A DNA stretch of 34,812 nt, taken from Nemertoderma westbladi (taxonomy: Eukaryota > Xenacoelomorpha > Nemertodermatida > Nemertodermatidae). The stretch lies in assembly GCA_032718475.1 (NCBI GenBank), contig JAUCBJ010000507.1, positions 1 to 34,812 on the forward strand, written 5' to 3'. The notes under the pieces were generated by a model that worked only from the letters and a program-made list of their open reading frames with translations, searched no databases and had not been told where the DNA came from. Positions within the stretch are counted from its first letter, which is position 1. Every line of letters starts with the position of its first letter. Shown in pieces: positions 1 to 9,267 of the stretch. Both the position numbers and the translations under genes were made by a program.

Positions 1-2565
1 TACATAATAACATTTAAGGATCACGTTGACGACGTGATCATATGTGGGGATATCAATCTGCCTTCTGTAGATTGGGAGTCTCACTTTTCTACAGATAACT
101 ATGAGAAGGACATTTTATACGCTATTGACAAACACAACTTTAAACAACACATAAATTTTCCTACACGGGGAGCTAATACGCTTGACGTTTTCATATCATT
201 AACAGACAATACAATTCTCAACATTGAGATTGACTACAACCTATCTAGACAATTACAGGCAGTTGAAATCAAGTCAGACCATGACCCTGTCCTGGTTATT
301 TTAAACTCACAATGTAATGCTGCAAAGCAAACACGGCAGCCGATCCAGTCCAATCCCTTGTTGCATTATAGTTTTTGTAAAATAGATACACTGAAGGCGA
401 CCCAGATTTGTGAATCTCGGCCATTTGACGAAAAATCGTACAATATGACCGATTGTGAGGATCTAGTTAATAAATGGTATCAATGGCTGAATAATGTTAT
501 CGACAACTGTGTTCCTAAACGAACAGCGCATCGTGCCTCTCAACCACCATGGGTGACACAAAAAACCTCACATAAGTTAAATAAATTACACACTCTCCAG
601 CGTAAAATTGCTTCAAAGATATCGCCAACATTAAACCTTCAGGTTAAGATGGAAAGGTTACAGGAAGAAGTTGAAAATGATATTTTAGCTGACCAAACAA
701 AGTACGAGATGCAGCTAGCGGACACCCGTTCAATGAAACATCTCTTCAAATATTTCAAAAGCCTACGGAGGTCTTGTTCACTGCCACCAGTAGTACAATA
801 CGAGAATCGTACGGCATCCACTCATGAGGATCAGGCTAATCTATTTAACGAGTTCTTCCATTCCGTTTTTAAATCCCCGCGAATACCTACTAGCGATATA
901 CAACCACCACTTAACGACACAAACTCTGAAAGCTTGAACACGACACACGACTACGACGTGTCAGTTGACACAGTGGAGAATATACTTACGTCTTTAGATG
1001 CTACGAAATCTCGTGGACCAGACAATATTCCACCTTCATTATTTAAATCCCTCGCAAAAGTACTAGCACCCTCAATGTCATTCCTATTCGGGAGGCTGAA
1101 AAAAAAAAACCACTTCCCCGTAGCATGGAAGCATGCACTAATAAATCCTCAACATAAAAAAGGTAGTAGAATCAAGGTAATCTTATACCGGCCAATATCT
1201 CTCTTAGCGATTCCTGGAAAAGTATTTGAGCGTTGCATCTTTATCCCCATCTACGAACAAGTACGTAGTAGGTTACACGACGCACAACATGGATTTAGGA
1301 AGTCAAGATCAACGATCACACAATTACTTACATTTCTAGACAATGTCTACAAGGGTACGGATAATGGCCAATTGACAGTAGAAGTAATATACTTAGATTT
1401 CCAGAAAGCGTTCGACTCTGTCAGCCACGAATCCGTTCTGCGAAAATTATGGATAATGGGGGTCCGCGGAAATCTCTGGTATATCCTCCGGAGCTACCTA
1501 GCAGGAAGAACACAGTCAGTAAAAGTCGGAAACGCGAAGTCAACTCCCCGATCTGTCGACAGTGGCATGGCTCAGGGGTCCCTATTGGGACCACTATTCT
1601 TTGTTGTTGAGAGCAATGATCTCCCAGAAGTTTGTCATGTCAGCATACCATTTCTCCTCGCAGACGATTGCAAATTATTATCAGTATCACATGTCGATTC
1701 CATCATCAACACACAATTAGATATTGACCGACTTGTGACATGGGGTCTCGAGGCTGGACTAGATTTTAATGAACCGAAATGCAAGCAAATAGTCTTCAAA
1801 GGCGACATAGAAGCTCGGTCATTGTACTCAAGGACTATATCTCGAGTCGATACAGAGAAGGATTTAGGAATAACCATAACATCAAATTTATCATGGACCG
1901 CCCACATTAAGGACAAATGCAGTAAAGCAAATAGAACATTATACCTGATCCGAAGAAGCAGTTCTTTTCGCCTACCAGTACAATCCAAGCTAAACCTCTA
2001 TAAATCCATGGTATTGCCAATCTTAACCTATGGGTCGCCTTGTTGGTTTGCCAACAAGACGGACGCACACAAACTCGAGTCCATCCAGCGGAGAGCAACA
2101 ATCTGGATTATTGGTAATGACGATCACACCTACAAGGAGAGACTCATAATATTAAACATTCTACCGATCTCATTATACTTACAATTATCCGACCAACTAA
2201 CCTTGTCAAAGATAATAAATAATAAATACGACATTGACTGGTCGCCACATCTAAAGATGAAGCAAACAAACCTCAGAAGAAACACTCGTAGCGCTAACCG
2301 ACCCTCGTTTGATCTCACACACCCCCTAAAGTGCATATCAAAGCAAAATTTCTGGTTTCGCGCACCACAATTGGCAAATCAGCTTCCCCTTCAGACAGAG
2401 TATTTTAATCACGTTGGTTTAAAGGCGCGCCTATTGAATCTGTTCTGGGCCCACTTTCACCAACATTACGATGTTGACATCACTTGCAGTTGGAAAATTA
2501 ACTGTGACTGTACACAGATGAACTGCAACCTCCGAATATTGAACCTTAACAACTTACTCACTTGA
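1..2565 (+). CDS. LINE-A ORF2 (endonuclease-reverse transcriptase), 5' end outside window
   Basis: The frame is open from base 1 to the TGA at 2563-2565, so the gene starts upstream of the window. It encodes the end of an apurinic-type endonuclease (GDINLP near base 46; SDHDPV near base 274) and then a reverse transcriptase. RT landmarks are the YRPISLL region near 1190, QHGFRKSRST near 1290, YLDFQKAFDSV near 1390 and the catalytic LADD near 1655. The C-terminal part has the KLESIQRRA and LPISLYLQ stretches usual after the RT of jockey/CR1/L2-type LINEs. The product would nick target DNA and copy the element RNA into it. Oddities: the usual PQGSVLGPLLF...IND block reads AQGSLLGPLFFVVESND, and a run of A codes three Lys near 1109. 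There is no internal stop in about 850 codons, so this copy is young or selected. The exact clade is not certain. Confidence 0.9.
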   Translation, partial: YIITFKDHVDDVIICGDINLPSVDWESHFSTDNYEKDILYAIDKHNFKQHINFPTRGANTLDVFISLTDNTILNIEIDYNLSRQLQAVEIKSDHDPVLVILNSQCNAAKQTRQPIQSNPLLHYSFCKIDTLKATQICESRPFDEKSYNMTDCEDLVNKWYQWLNNVIDNCVPKRTAHRASQPPWVTQKTSHKLNKLHTLQRKIASKISPTLNLQVKMERLQEEVENDILADQTKYEMQLADTRSMKHLFKYFKSLRRSCSLPPVVQYENRTASTHEDQANLFNEFFHSVFKSPRIPTSDIQPPLNDTNSESLNTTHDYDVSVDTVENILTSLDATKSRGPDNIPPSLFKSLAKVLAPSMSFLFGRLKKKNHFPVAWKHALINPQHKKGSRIKVILYRPISLLAIPGKVFERCIFIPIYEQVRSRLHDAQHGFRKSRSTITQLLTFLDNVYKGTDNGQLTVEVIYLDFQKAFDSVSHESVLRKLWIMGVRGNLWYILRSYLAGRTQSVKVGNAKSTPRSVDSGMAQGSLLGPLFFVVESNDLPEVCHVSIPFLLADDCKLLSVSHVDSIINTQLDIDRLVTWGLEAGLDFNEPKCKQIVFKGDIEARSLYSRTISRVDTEKDLGITITSNLSWTAHIKDKCSKANRTLYLIRRSSSFRLPVQSKLNLYKSMVLPILTYGSPCWFANKTDAHKLESIQRRATIWIIGNDDHTYKERLIILNILPISLYLQLSDQLTLSKIINNKYDIDWSPHLKMKQTNLRRNTRSANRPSFDLTHPLKCISKQNFWFRAPQLANQLPLQTEYFNHVGLKARLLNLFWAHFHQHYDVDITCSWKINCDCTQMNCNLRILNLNNLLT

Positions 2566-2639
2566 TTTTATTACTTGCTAAAATATTTATATTTTTATCA
2601 CCTGCTGTACCTTCTGTTGATGTATATATATTTTCATCA

Positions 2640-2812
2640 CTTGCTCTGTTGCTGTATTTATAATTTTATCACTTGCTGTATATATACCTGCTGTTGCTGT
2701 ATATATATTTTTATCACTTGCTGTATATATATTTTTATCACTTGCTGTATATATATTTTTATCACTTGCTGTATATATATTTTTATCACTTGCTGTATAC
2801 ATATATTTTTTA
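2640..2812. repeat. 24-bp tandem repeat in LINE-A 3' region
   Basis: A unit reading roughly tttttatcacttgctg plus a TA-rich 8-mer is repeated about five times cleanly (2696-2808), with degenerate copies upstream. Because 24 is a multiple of three, it opens frames on both strands; these are not genes. It directly follows the LINE-A ORF and is probably in its 3' untranslated region. Confidence 0.85.
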
Positions 2813-3011
2813 TTTATCACTTTCAGTACGTACATTGCACAACATATGAACAAACATGATTAAACATAAATATATTTTAATTTTCTCGGATAACGAATAC
2901 TGGATTGACTTTATTTTAATAGTGCTACTCAGTCTAAATTGTATATTTTTGTTAGTCTCCATGAATTACGTTTTTATTTCAGGGGGCGACCCCTACACTA
3001 TGTGTAAATCC

Positions 3012-3012
<1 letters not shown>

Positions 3013-3091
<79 letters not shown>
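3013..3091. repeat. (TAA)n microsatellite, probable LINE-A 3' tail
   Basis: About 26 uninterrupted copies of TAA follow a short non-repetitive block (about 2983-3012) downstream of the LINE-A ORF. Many CR1/L2-type LINEs end in a short tandem repeat instead of poly(A), so this is the likely 3' end of LINE-A. That assignment is inference. Confidence 0.8.
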
Positions 3092-3429
3092 CCCAGCCAA
3101 TGTCATTATTATTAACCTATGAAACATATGAACGGCCCAGTGCTTAAAATTCCTTCAGCTGGCCTCTCAGCTAATTTAGTAAAGGCCCGTTTCCGCGCAG
3201 CTTTTTTTGAGCTTTTTTCAAGTTTTTTTTAGTTAAACAATTTCTAGAAATTAAGTGCTTCAAGATGAATCCGAGAATTTTCGAATGCTAAAACCTAGAA
3301 TATAGAATAAAGTTAAAAAAAAGCTTAAAAAAAAGCTTGAAAAAAGCTCAAAAAAGCTTAAAAAAAAAGCTCAAAAAAAGCTTGAAAAAAAAGCTCAAAA
3401 AAAGCTGGGTCAAATATCATAATTATTTA

Positions 3430-4978
3430 ATTCTAGAACAGTGTATATTACGGTTTATTATCTATTAATAGTAAATAATTCGGCAATATTGTTTGTTATA
3501 ATATTTTACATATAATTGTAGGTGAAATTATGCCACCAACAGAAACTTTGTTATTAACAATATAAGTTAGATCTACAGTCTCGGCTACTGTTGCTGTAAT
3601 TCGTTGTTCTTCGTCTCTATAAGGGAAAGACATCGACTTCACAAAGAGTAAGATATTCGCTGATTCCTTTTAACTCAACGACATAACGGCCAGTCTTCCC
3701 GGAGCAGGTGATGGTGTGGACGTCGCCGGCGCTGGTACCGCAGAGGTTGACAGAGTTGCTGACCCGACAACGGAGGAACCCATCGTCTTAGACTATCTAC
3801 TTAGCACCGATAATCCACAGCAGCTCAACCCCGCATTTCACCCCCGCTGCCTCCGATGGCCGCCCCGTTGTTTGTGAGCCGGATGGAGATTTCTCCCAGG
3901 TTGGCGTTATGAACTGGCCGGTGGCGTGATGACCTTGACCCGCGCAGGCACATGTGGGCAGCCCGAACCAGCAGAAAACTGATGTGTCGTCGGATCCAGG
4001 TAACACACTCTGTGTAGCTGATCTCCCGCTTATCCGCCAACAGAACAGCAAGGTGTTTGAAGAACTGCGCCGTGGCTGGTGAGATTCCCCCGAAAGCAGA
4101 CATGATCAGTGGCGTGAAGGTCGCCAGCTCGACTTCCCTGACTCGTTCTTCATACCGACCCCGCTTCCGCGCCTCGTGATGGAGATGGGCGCCCTCTAGT
4201 GTCATTGCTGCATTGGTCGGAGCGAGAGGATTGAAAACTGAGACGTCCAAAAATGTTCTCTGGAATCTCGATCCCCAAAACCCAGACATCGCCACGTCCA
4301 GCCGCGCCTCCTGATCCTCTGTTGTTGAACGCCTCTCGAACTGCTCACCAAAGATAGGCTGCAATCGGGGTTCAATCGAGACGTTCTGGGAGACCTCGGT
4401 CAGGGTTGATGCGACGAAATCCCGGATCTCGTTGTGCCGTATTGACGGATAACCACCAGTGGGGCACGACAGGACATGATTAACGGAAAATCGTGTCCCA
4501 CAGGCGCAACGAGCCGGGAGCGACTGGGGTAACCAGCCATAGCGAAGACAGAGTGAATCCTTGAACTCCTCTTTATTGAGATGCGTGTCGAGCAGGGTGA
4601 TGGGGCGTGAGTTCAACCACGCTGAGGCGCCTTTCTCTGACACGAGTTCTTGGAGAGTTTTTTGATTTGGCGTGAGTTGATTGCGAATCGCATTCAGCTT
4701 CCCCTCCAATTGCAGGGCGTCAGTACTCCGGCTCACCTTGATGATCTCGCGCTGTGCTGCCCGAATCGAGTCCGGATCATCGTGTTCATTGAAGGGCTGA
4801 CACAACCTCCTGGAGTTCACATATTGTGCATCCAGGTCACTCGGAAGGGGAACTGCCAGACCACCTGACCGGACTGGTAGGGAGAACAACTCCCGCTCCA
4901 CTGTCAAGATGTATGGCTGACCAGTTAGTGCGCCGAGGCACTTCCTATTCTAGACTACACTATATATTCTAGAACAGT
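3430..4978. repeat. 13-bp direct repeats flanking the retroelement fragment
   Basis: ATTCTAGAACAGT occurs at 3430-3442 and again at 4966-4978, in the same orientation, just outside the minus-strand fragment. It looks like a target-site duplication left when the fragment inserted into the surrounding inverted-repeat element. No clear poly(T) marks the low-coordinate side, so this is only suggestive. Confidence 0.5.
3825..4949 (-). CDS. C-terminal fragment of a retroelement protein with CCHC and nuclease-like motifs
   Basis: An uninterrupted minus-strand frame runs from just after a TAG near 4950 to the TGA at 3825-3827. No credible start codon exists, and the conserved-looking text begins right at the upstream stop (LGALTGQ, then LFSLPVRSGGLAVP). 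This is therefore a 5'-truncated fragment, not a whole gene. In order it has EKGASAWL, LCLRYGWLPQSLP, a C-x-C-x7-H-x4-C cluster (CACGTRFSVNHVLSC), RHNEIRD, RLDVAMSGFWG, FLDVSVFNP, REVELATFTPLI and a final IRRHISFLLVRAAHMCLRGSRS. The zinc-finger-like cluster followed by RHN and two acidic strands resembles the restriction-like endonuclease end of R2/NeSL-type retroelements. I also recall similar proteins after reverse transcriptases in invertebrate genomes. The nuclease reading is inference. Confidence 0.6.
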   Translation of the reverse strand, partial: NRKCLGALTGQPYILTVERELFSLPVRSGGLAVPLPSDLDAQYVNSRRLCQPFNEHDDPDSIRAAQREIIKVSRSTDALQLEGKLNAIRNQLTPNQKTLQELVSEKGASAWLNSRPITLLDTHLNKEEFKDSLCLRYGWLPQSLPARCACGTRFSVNHVLSCPTGGYPSIRHNEIRDFVASTLTEVSQNVSIEPRLQPIFGEQFERRSTTEDQEARLDVAMSGFWGSRFQRTFLDVSVFNPLAPTNAAMTLEGAHLHHEARKRGRYEERVREVELATFTPLIMSAFGGISPATAQFFKHLAVLLADKREISYTECVTWIRRHISFLLVRAAHMCLRGSRSSRHRPVHNANLGEISIRLTNNGAAIGGSGGEMRG

Positions 4979-5417
4979 CATATTATATCTTAATTTTAAC
5001 TGAATGTTAGAAAAGGCATAACAAGCTTGAAAAAAAGCTCAAAAAAGGTTAGAAATAAAGCTCAAAAAAAGCAGCTGCACGGAAACTGGCCTTTAGTTAG
5101 TTAATTTATTGGCAGTCAAAACAATTCAAAATTACAAAAATACAAAAAAACAAAAAAAGTACCCGCAGTAGTTCTAGAATATTGCCGGTGATAACAAAGA
5201 GTGGTTTATTTTCATATACAATATCAAACGAGTGAATTAGAAACTTCCACACGTTCTTTAATCTCTGACCAGTTGCACCTAATAATGGATTCATCATCCG
5301 AAATAAGCTCACAATCTCCTTCCCCATAGGCAGGGGTGTTGGCTGCTTTACATAAAGATATTGCTTCCATCAGTCGGCTCGTGTCTCTCTGGCTGAGAGA
5401 GGATCGATTTGAGAAAT

Positions 5418-6855
5418 TTACGTTGTCTTACATGAATAAATGCCTGCGGGTTTGGTTGCCCCGACTCTATGAATAATTAATTGGATGTCCCTACAAGTCT
5501 GTTTTCTGACACCAAGAGCCGAACACAACAACTTATTATACATCGTGAATAGCTTAGATGGGGATCCAGTCAACCAGGACTTGCATCCATAGAACACAGC
5601 TGATATTACTGCTGCTTGAAAGACATATAACTTCATCTAAACCAGAGCCAATGAGTGAAACAGCCGAATTTTGAGCTCTGTTTATATTTATCTGCTAGTT
5701 GTGTTTCATACACACTTGTCATCTTCCCATCTTGCGTTAACGGCGAGCCCAAATAAATGTATTCGCAACAAGTTTTAACTAATACAACACCAAAATCCAA
5801 CATGACATGTAAGTCCATCCGGTAGAGAGGGCTAATATTCCCAATGGCCATAAATTTAGTTTTCTTGTAATTAATCTACCTCCAAAATTACGGAATTATT
5901 CATTAAAACTAAAGTATGTAACTTTAAAAAAAAATTATCCACAGCGCACTTTCGATGTAAGAATATCAAAGGGCCAACGAAAATGATGAACAAATGAGTG
6001 CTACTGGGCACCCCCTGGAATACACCAGATTTTTTTTTGCGAATTAATAAGAATGGATCCTAGTGAGTATTTTGTATCTTAATATAATGCTACAAGCTAC
6101 AAGCTACATGTGCCCTCAACATTATTACTCACCTGATTCCATAAGACTTTAGGACTTAGTTAGAATAACTTAGAACGAGGGACATTATCATAAGCAGCTG
6201 ATAAGTCAACAACTATTAGATATAATTATCCTTTGCAACCGCATAATCTATGAACAACCGCAATGTCAGTACATGCTCTAGGTACACTGTTCCTTTTTGG
6301 GATCCAGCCTGTTCGCACAGTGGGTTAAACTATAACCTAAGTCTCCTAGACAGAATCCCATCATAATTTTTCATACTTGCGTTTATGACACTGATACCTC
6401 TATAGTTCGAACAAATCGATCTAACACCACGCTTGTATACTGTTGTAAGTTTATAGAGTCCCCAAGAGATTGGGGCAGTACCAGAAAGGAAGATACCATT
6501 ATAACAAAATATACTAAGTATATATAATAATAAGTAATATCAGCCAACCAACCATAAGGCAATGATTTCTAAACATCTGGGCCAATGCAGTCAGGCCCGC
6601 CGCTTTATCGCATTTAAATACCCGTACTTCAGATTCTATTTACTGTAACGTGATGGGAAGCAAAGGATGCGATGCTCGGGAATCATCGAAATAAAGGGGG
6701 GATCGCAGCAATGGTTACTTGGTGAATCTATGGCTCGGCTCTCATCCTCTGAATTCAATAAAACTTCAAAATGCGCCTTGAAGTCAGAATCAGATGGTTT
6801 ACTAGGCGACGTATCAGCCCGGCTTATAATAGTTCTCATTTCCATCGCAGCCTAG
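5418..6855 (-). pseudogene. Decayed LINE reverse transcriptase (LINE-E)
   Basis: Reverse-complement reading in several frames gives scattered RT blocks in the correct order. These are a pre-RT stretch with FKAHFEVLLNSED (about 6770), a CEQAGSQKGTVYLEHVLTLR block (about 6300), VDLSAAYDNVPRSKL (about 6200), GVFQGVPSSTHLF (about 6020), KTKFMAIGN with YLGSPLTQDGKM (about 5860-5720), and AAVISAVFYGCKSWLTGSP with LLCSALGVRKQT (about 5610-5500). Many stops and frameshifts separate them, and the YADD catalytic box was not found. It is clearly dead. Weak coding-like text continues to about 7200 and may be more of the same element. Confidence 0.7.
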
Positions 6856-7319
6856 ACCACAGATTAGCCTCATTACCCGGCCTAGCCAATTGCTCGAACA
6901 CATCGACTGTTGATACAGGAAAGCAGCAGGGTTTACGGTTTCCTTTAGCGGTTTTTATCAATGTAGCAGCAGAATATATATTTTCACTCACCCATTTATA
7001 TCTTCAGTATTCTTCACAACTGCATGTAAACGGCTGTGCATTACCTAATACATTAGAGAGAGAATTTTCAATCCTAAGATCTAGGAGTCTAATTGGCACT
7101 CTGCAATGGGCTACGTCTCTTTGTTTAGTATAGTGATCGTGGTTGTTAAGTGTGGTGGACCGGTCATACAACAATCCAGCATCGGCTGAAGGTCCAAGTA
7201 CCAATGAAAGCATAATATGTGCCGAACGGAAGGCAGGCGGTCTGTATCATTAATAACACTGAATCTTTTAACATTATTCACAAAATTTTGACAAATGAGA
7301 CGCCGATCTGCTTCCGAAA

Positions 7320-7585
7320 TATAAATAAATTGGAGTTGAGCTGTTAATGCAACTGTAATTAAAGATGTAATATTATGGTTTTGTTCAGAAATGGAAAAAA
7401 TGAGAAAGCGTGTTGGGTTGATCCAGCGCTATACGTACGTTTCAGCATATCAGGCCTCATCAGTAGCGCTAACCAGTTCAGCCATTTGTCCCTGACATTC
7501 ACTATCCCACCTAATCCACTTCTATTGAACAGGCAGTCTTAAGTTGTATATCCTATCTCTAACAGCGGACCTACTGGCCTCAAGT
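7320..7585 (-). mobile_element. Hammerhead-ribozyme repeat, copy A
   Basis: This block is the reverse complement of sequence found again at 7615-7752 and 7836-8050. Shared landmarks are the TAGGTCCGCTGTTA start, the hammerhead, the CTTTCTCATTTTTTCCATTT stretch and the tail AACAGCTCAACTCCAATTTA. It has no coding capacity. It is inverted relative to copies B and C and lies head-to-head with B. Confidence 0.8.
7425..7470 (-). ncRNA. Hammerhead self-cleaving ribozyme (copy A)
   Basis: On the minus strand all core parts occur in order: stem I 5' strand AGCGCTA (7470-7464), CTGATGA (7463-7457), stem II GGCCT-GAT-ATGCT (7456-7444), GAAA (7443-7440), a minimal stem III CGTACGT (7439-7433), H17 = A (7432) and stem I 3' strand TAGCGCT (7431-7425). 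The two stem I strands are perfectly complementary over 7 bp. Stem II has one C/T mismatch and a G/U first pair. Outside stem I, TGAAC and GATCA pair at 4 of 5 positions across an internal loop, as expected for type I hammerheads with loop contacts. The very short ACG/CGT stem III matches hammerheads reported in animal Penelope-like elements and retrozymes. Predicted cleavage is 3' of A7432. All core bases are intact, so this is the copy most likely to be active. Confidence 0.85.
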
Positions 7586-7614
7586 CTACTTAATAAGTAC
7601 TAATTATACTTAAT

Positions 7615-7638
7615 AGGCTGAAACGTACGTATAGCGCT
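7615..7638 (+). ncRNA. 3' half of a hammerhead ribozyme (copy B)
   Basis: Only the second half remains: AGGCT of stem II (7615-7619), GAAA (7620-7623), CGTACGT stem III (7624-7630), A (7631), TAGCGCT (7632-7638) and then G-GTTCA. The AGGCT here pairs completely with the GGCCT of the other copies, which shows what the ancestral stem II was. The 5' strand of stem I and CTGATGA are missing, so it cannot cleave alone. Confidence 0.75.
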
Positions 7639-7936
7639 GGTTCAACCCCCAGTGACGCGCTTTCTCATTTTTTCCATTTCTGAACAAAACCATAATATTA
7701 AATCTTTAATTACAGTTGCATTAACAGCTCAACTCCAATTTATTTATTTAATATCACCTGACAGCAATACTCGAGCTGAATATTTATTTATTTGTACTTC
7801 CCTCGTACTTCACTCTAACATACTTGAGCCCGGTAGGTCCGCTGTTACAGATAGGATATGCAACTTAAGACTGCCTGTTTAATAGAAGTGGATTAGGTTG
7901 GATAGTGAATGTCAGGGGCAAGTGGCTGAACTGGTT

Positions 7937-7982
7937 AGCACTACTGATGAGGCCTGATAGGATAAAACGTACGTATAGCGCT
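7937..7982 (+). ncRNA. Hammerhead ribozyme, mutated core (copy C)
   Basis: The same layout as copy A is present: AGCACTA (7937-7943), CTGATGA (7944-7950), stem II region (7951-7963), then AAAA instead of GAAA (7964-7967), CGTACGT (7968-7974), A (7975) and TAGCGCT (7976-7982). The G12 to A change in the core, an A/C mismatch in stem I and a weakened stem II predict an inactive ribozyme. The outer TGAAC/GTTCA pairing is intact. Confidence 0.75.
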
Positions 7983-8050
7983 GGTTCAACCTCCGGTGAC
8001 GCACTTTCTCATTTTTTCCATTTCTGAACAAAACCATAATATTACATCTG

Positions 8051-8831
8051 AAATATAACCCTCCTTCCGCCGGAATTTCAGCTCACCACCACACACCACA
8101 CCAGGCATTGTTGCATAGCTTAGGTTAATTATTATTATCTATTATTAATACAATTTAATTTAAAAATATGAATTAAAAAGGGAGAAAATTACCCAGAGCC
8201 CCTCTCGGTAATCCACTAAAGAGTAATCTAACAATGGATAAATAACAAATAACATTATAGCAAACGAAAATATTACATATTTAAACATTATCTATGTAAA
8301 CTACAATTATGTAACTACATGTTCCTATCGAAGTTACAATATTGTATTAGGTCTTCCTCGTTTAATTTACGTGAAAATATAAATAAGCTACGCGCACACG
8401 CTATTAACTTACAGTCTTTACATAATTGCAGGAGGCGGGACCCCGATGCAATTATAATACAGTCATGTTGTTTGCGTAAGAGATCCTCGGATCAAGGCTA
8501 TCAGAACATAGCAGTGAGTAAACCTTATAGATATTCCTATACGATTCACTGAGAAGAGCTATTCAGCTGATGGGTATAATAAATTACTAATTAACAGTAA
8601 GATATGTCCCAGAGAGATAGCTCTTTAACCCTTAAATTTGAGTCCATCCTTGGTCATTAGCGGGTACTGGTACGGATTGGAAGAAGGGGAGACGTGTGAG
8701 GTTAGAGCAAGATAAGCATTGTAGTACAGTAGTATGCAGTGTTGAATATTATAGTTACAGTAGTTTTAGTAGTATAGGACAGGCACACAGATAGGCCGGT
8801 CATAACATAGCCGTATAGCCCTACGGGGGCC
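8051..8831. other. No gene seen
   Basis: AT-rich DNA with only short open frames lacking recognisable motifs. A block from about 8700 contains short GTAGTA-type runs. I see nothing I can assign. Confidence 0.6.
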
Positions 8832-9033
8832 ATGTTTGCTTACTGGGTGGGATAGAGTGAGGGAGTAATAAACACCTCCTTACTGAAACTTGGCAAGTAA
8901 TATAATATATCCTATCCATCCATTCAATAGTAGTAGCATTACTAGACACTCATAAGCACCAGCTGGTTTATCTAATGTATCAATGAATCTATGACAATTT
9001 TCGTGTTATGGGCTATTTTTCGAAATAAAAAAT
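8832..9033 (-). repeat. Dispersed repeat X, copy 1
   Basis: The reverse complement matches 11741-11937 with gaps. Shared blocks include TTTATTTCGAAAAATAG, ACACGAAAATTG, CCAGCTGG, GCCAAGTTT, TTATTACT and GTAAGCAAACAT, in the same order. It is non-coding and its class is unknown. Confidence 0.6.
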
Positions 9034-9097
9034 AAACACTTAAATTTTTTTTTTCGAAACTCCTGGGGTTGAGCTGCGTTGATTGATATTAAGTAAA

Positions 9098-9163
9098 TAA
9101 ATTGGAGTTGAGCTGTTAATGCAACTGCATGTATAGTAATTAAAGATGTAATATTATATGGTT
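9098..9163 (-). repeat. Partial copy of the hammerhead repeat (tail only)
   Basis: The stretch AAATTGGAGTTGAGCTGTTA and the following TAATTAAAGATGTAATATTA match the 3' body of copies A and B (7322-7375 and 7690-7750), with a small insertion. The ribozyme portion is absent. Confidence 0.65.
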
Positions 9164-9267
9164 ATATGGTTATATATTATATTATATTGATTGATACAGT
9201 ATAACTTTCATTGAAGGACGAGCTGTAGCTTCGGAGGAGTTTCCATGATTTTTATATACATTATACA

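Larger units (their letters stand above)
3181..5093. mobile_element. Element with terminal inverted repeats and A7GCTT/GCTC subterminal arrays
   Basis: The left end (AAAGGCCCGTTTCCGCGCAG from 3181) is matched in inverted orientation by the right end (reverse complement AAAGGCCAGTTTCCGTGCAG, ending at 5093). Both ends continue into runs of A6-8 separated by GCTT or GCTC (3196-3232 inverted, 3316-3405 direct, 5030-5070). AGT flanks both ends and may be a 3-bp target duplication, but that is weak. No transposase was recognised inside, so the element looks non-autonomous. The interior carries a minus-strand retroelement fragment bounded by a 13-bp direct repeat. The superfamily is not identified. 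Confidence 0.6.
7615..8050 (+). mobile_element. Tandem hammerhead-ribozyme repeats, copies B and C
   Basis: Copy B starts inside its ribozyme and runs on through the common body into copy C, which has a full-length ribozyme region. The two predicted cleavage positions (after 7631 and after 7975) are 344 nt apart, giving the unit length. Tandem hammerhead units are how retrozymes and Penelope-like elements are arranged. No Penelope RT or GIY-YIG nuclease gene was seen nearby, so these would be non-autonomous copies. Confidence 0.7.

Noticed and set aside
2856-3122. Plus-strand frame ending in poly-Ile
   Set aside because: It is the TAA microsatellite read as ATA/ATT codons.
7922-7995. tRNA-derived SINE: TGGCTGAACTGG fits an A box and GGTTCAACC(C)CC fits a B box
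   Set aside because: The boxes are about 60 bp apart, longer than in a tRNA, and both lie in the outer strands of the hammerhead stem I, where their complementarity is explained better. Kept only as an alternative.
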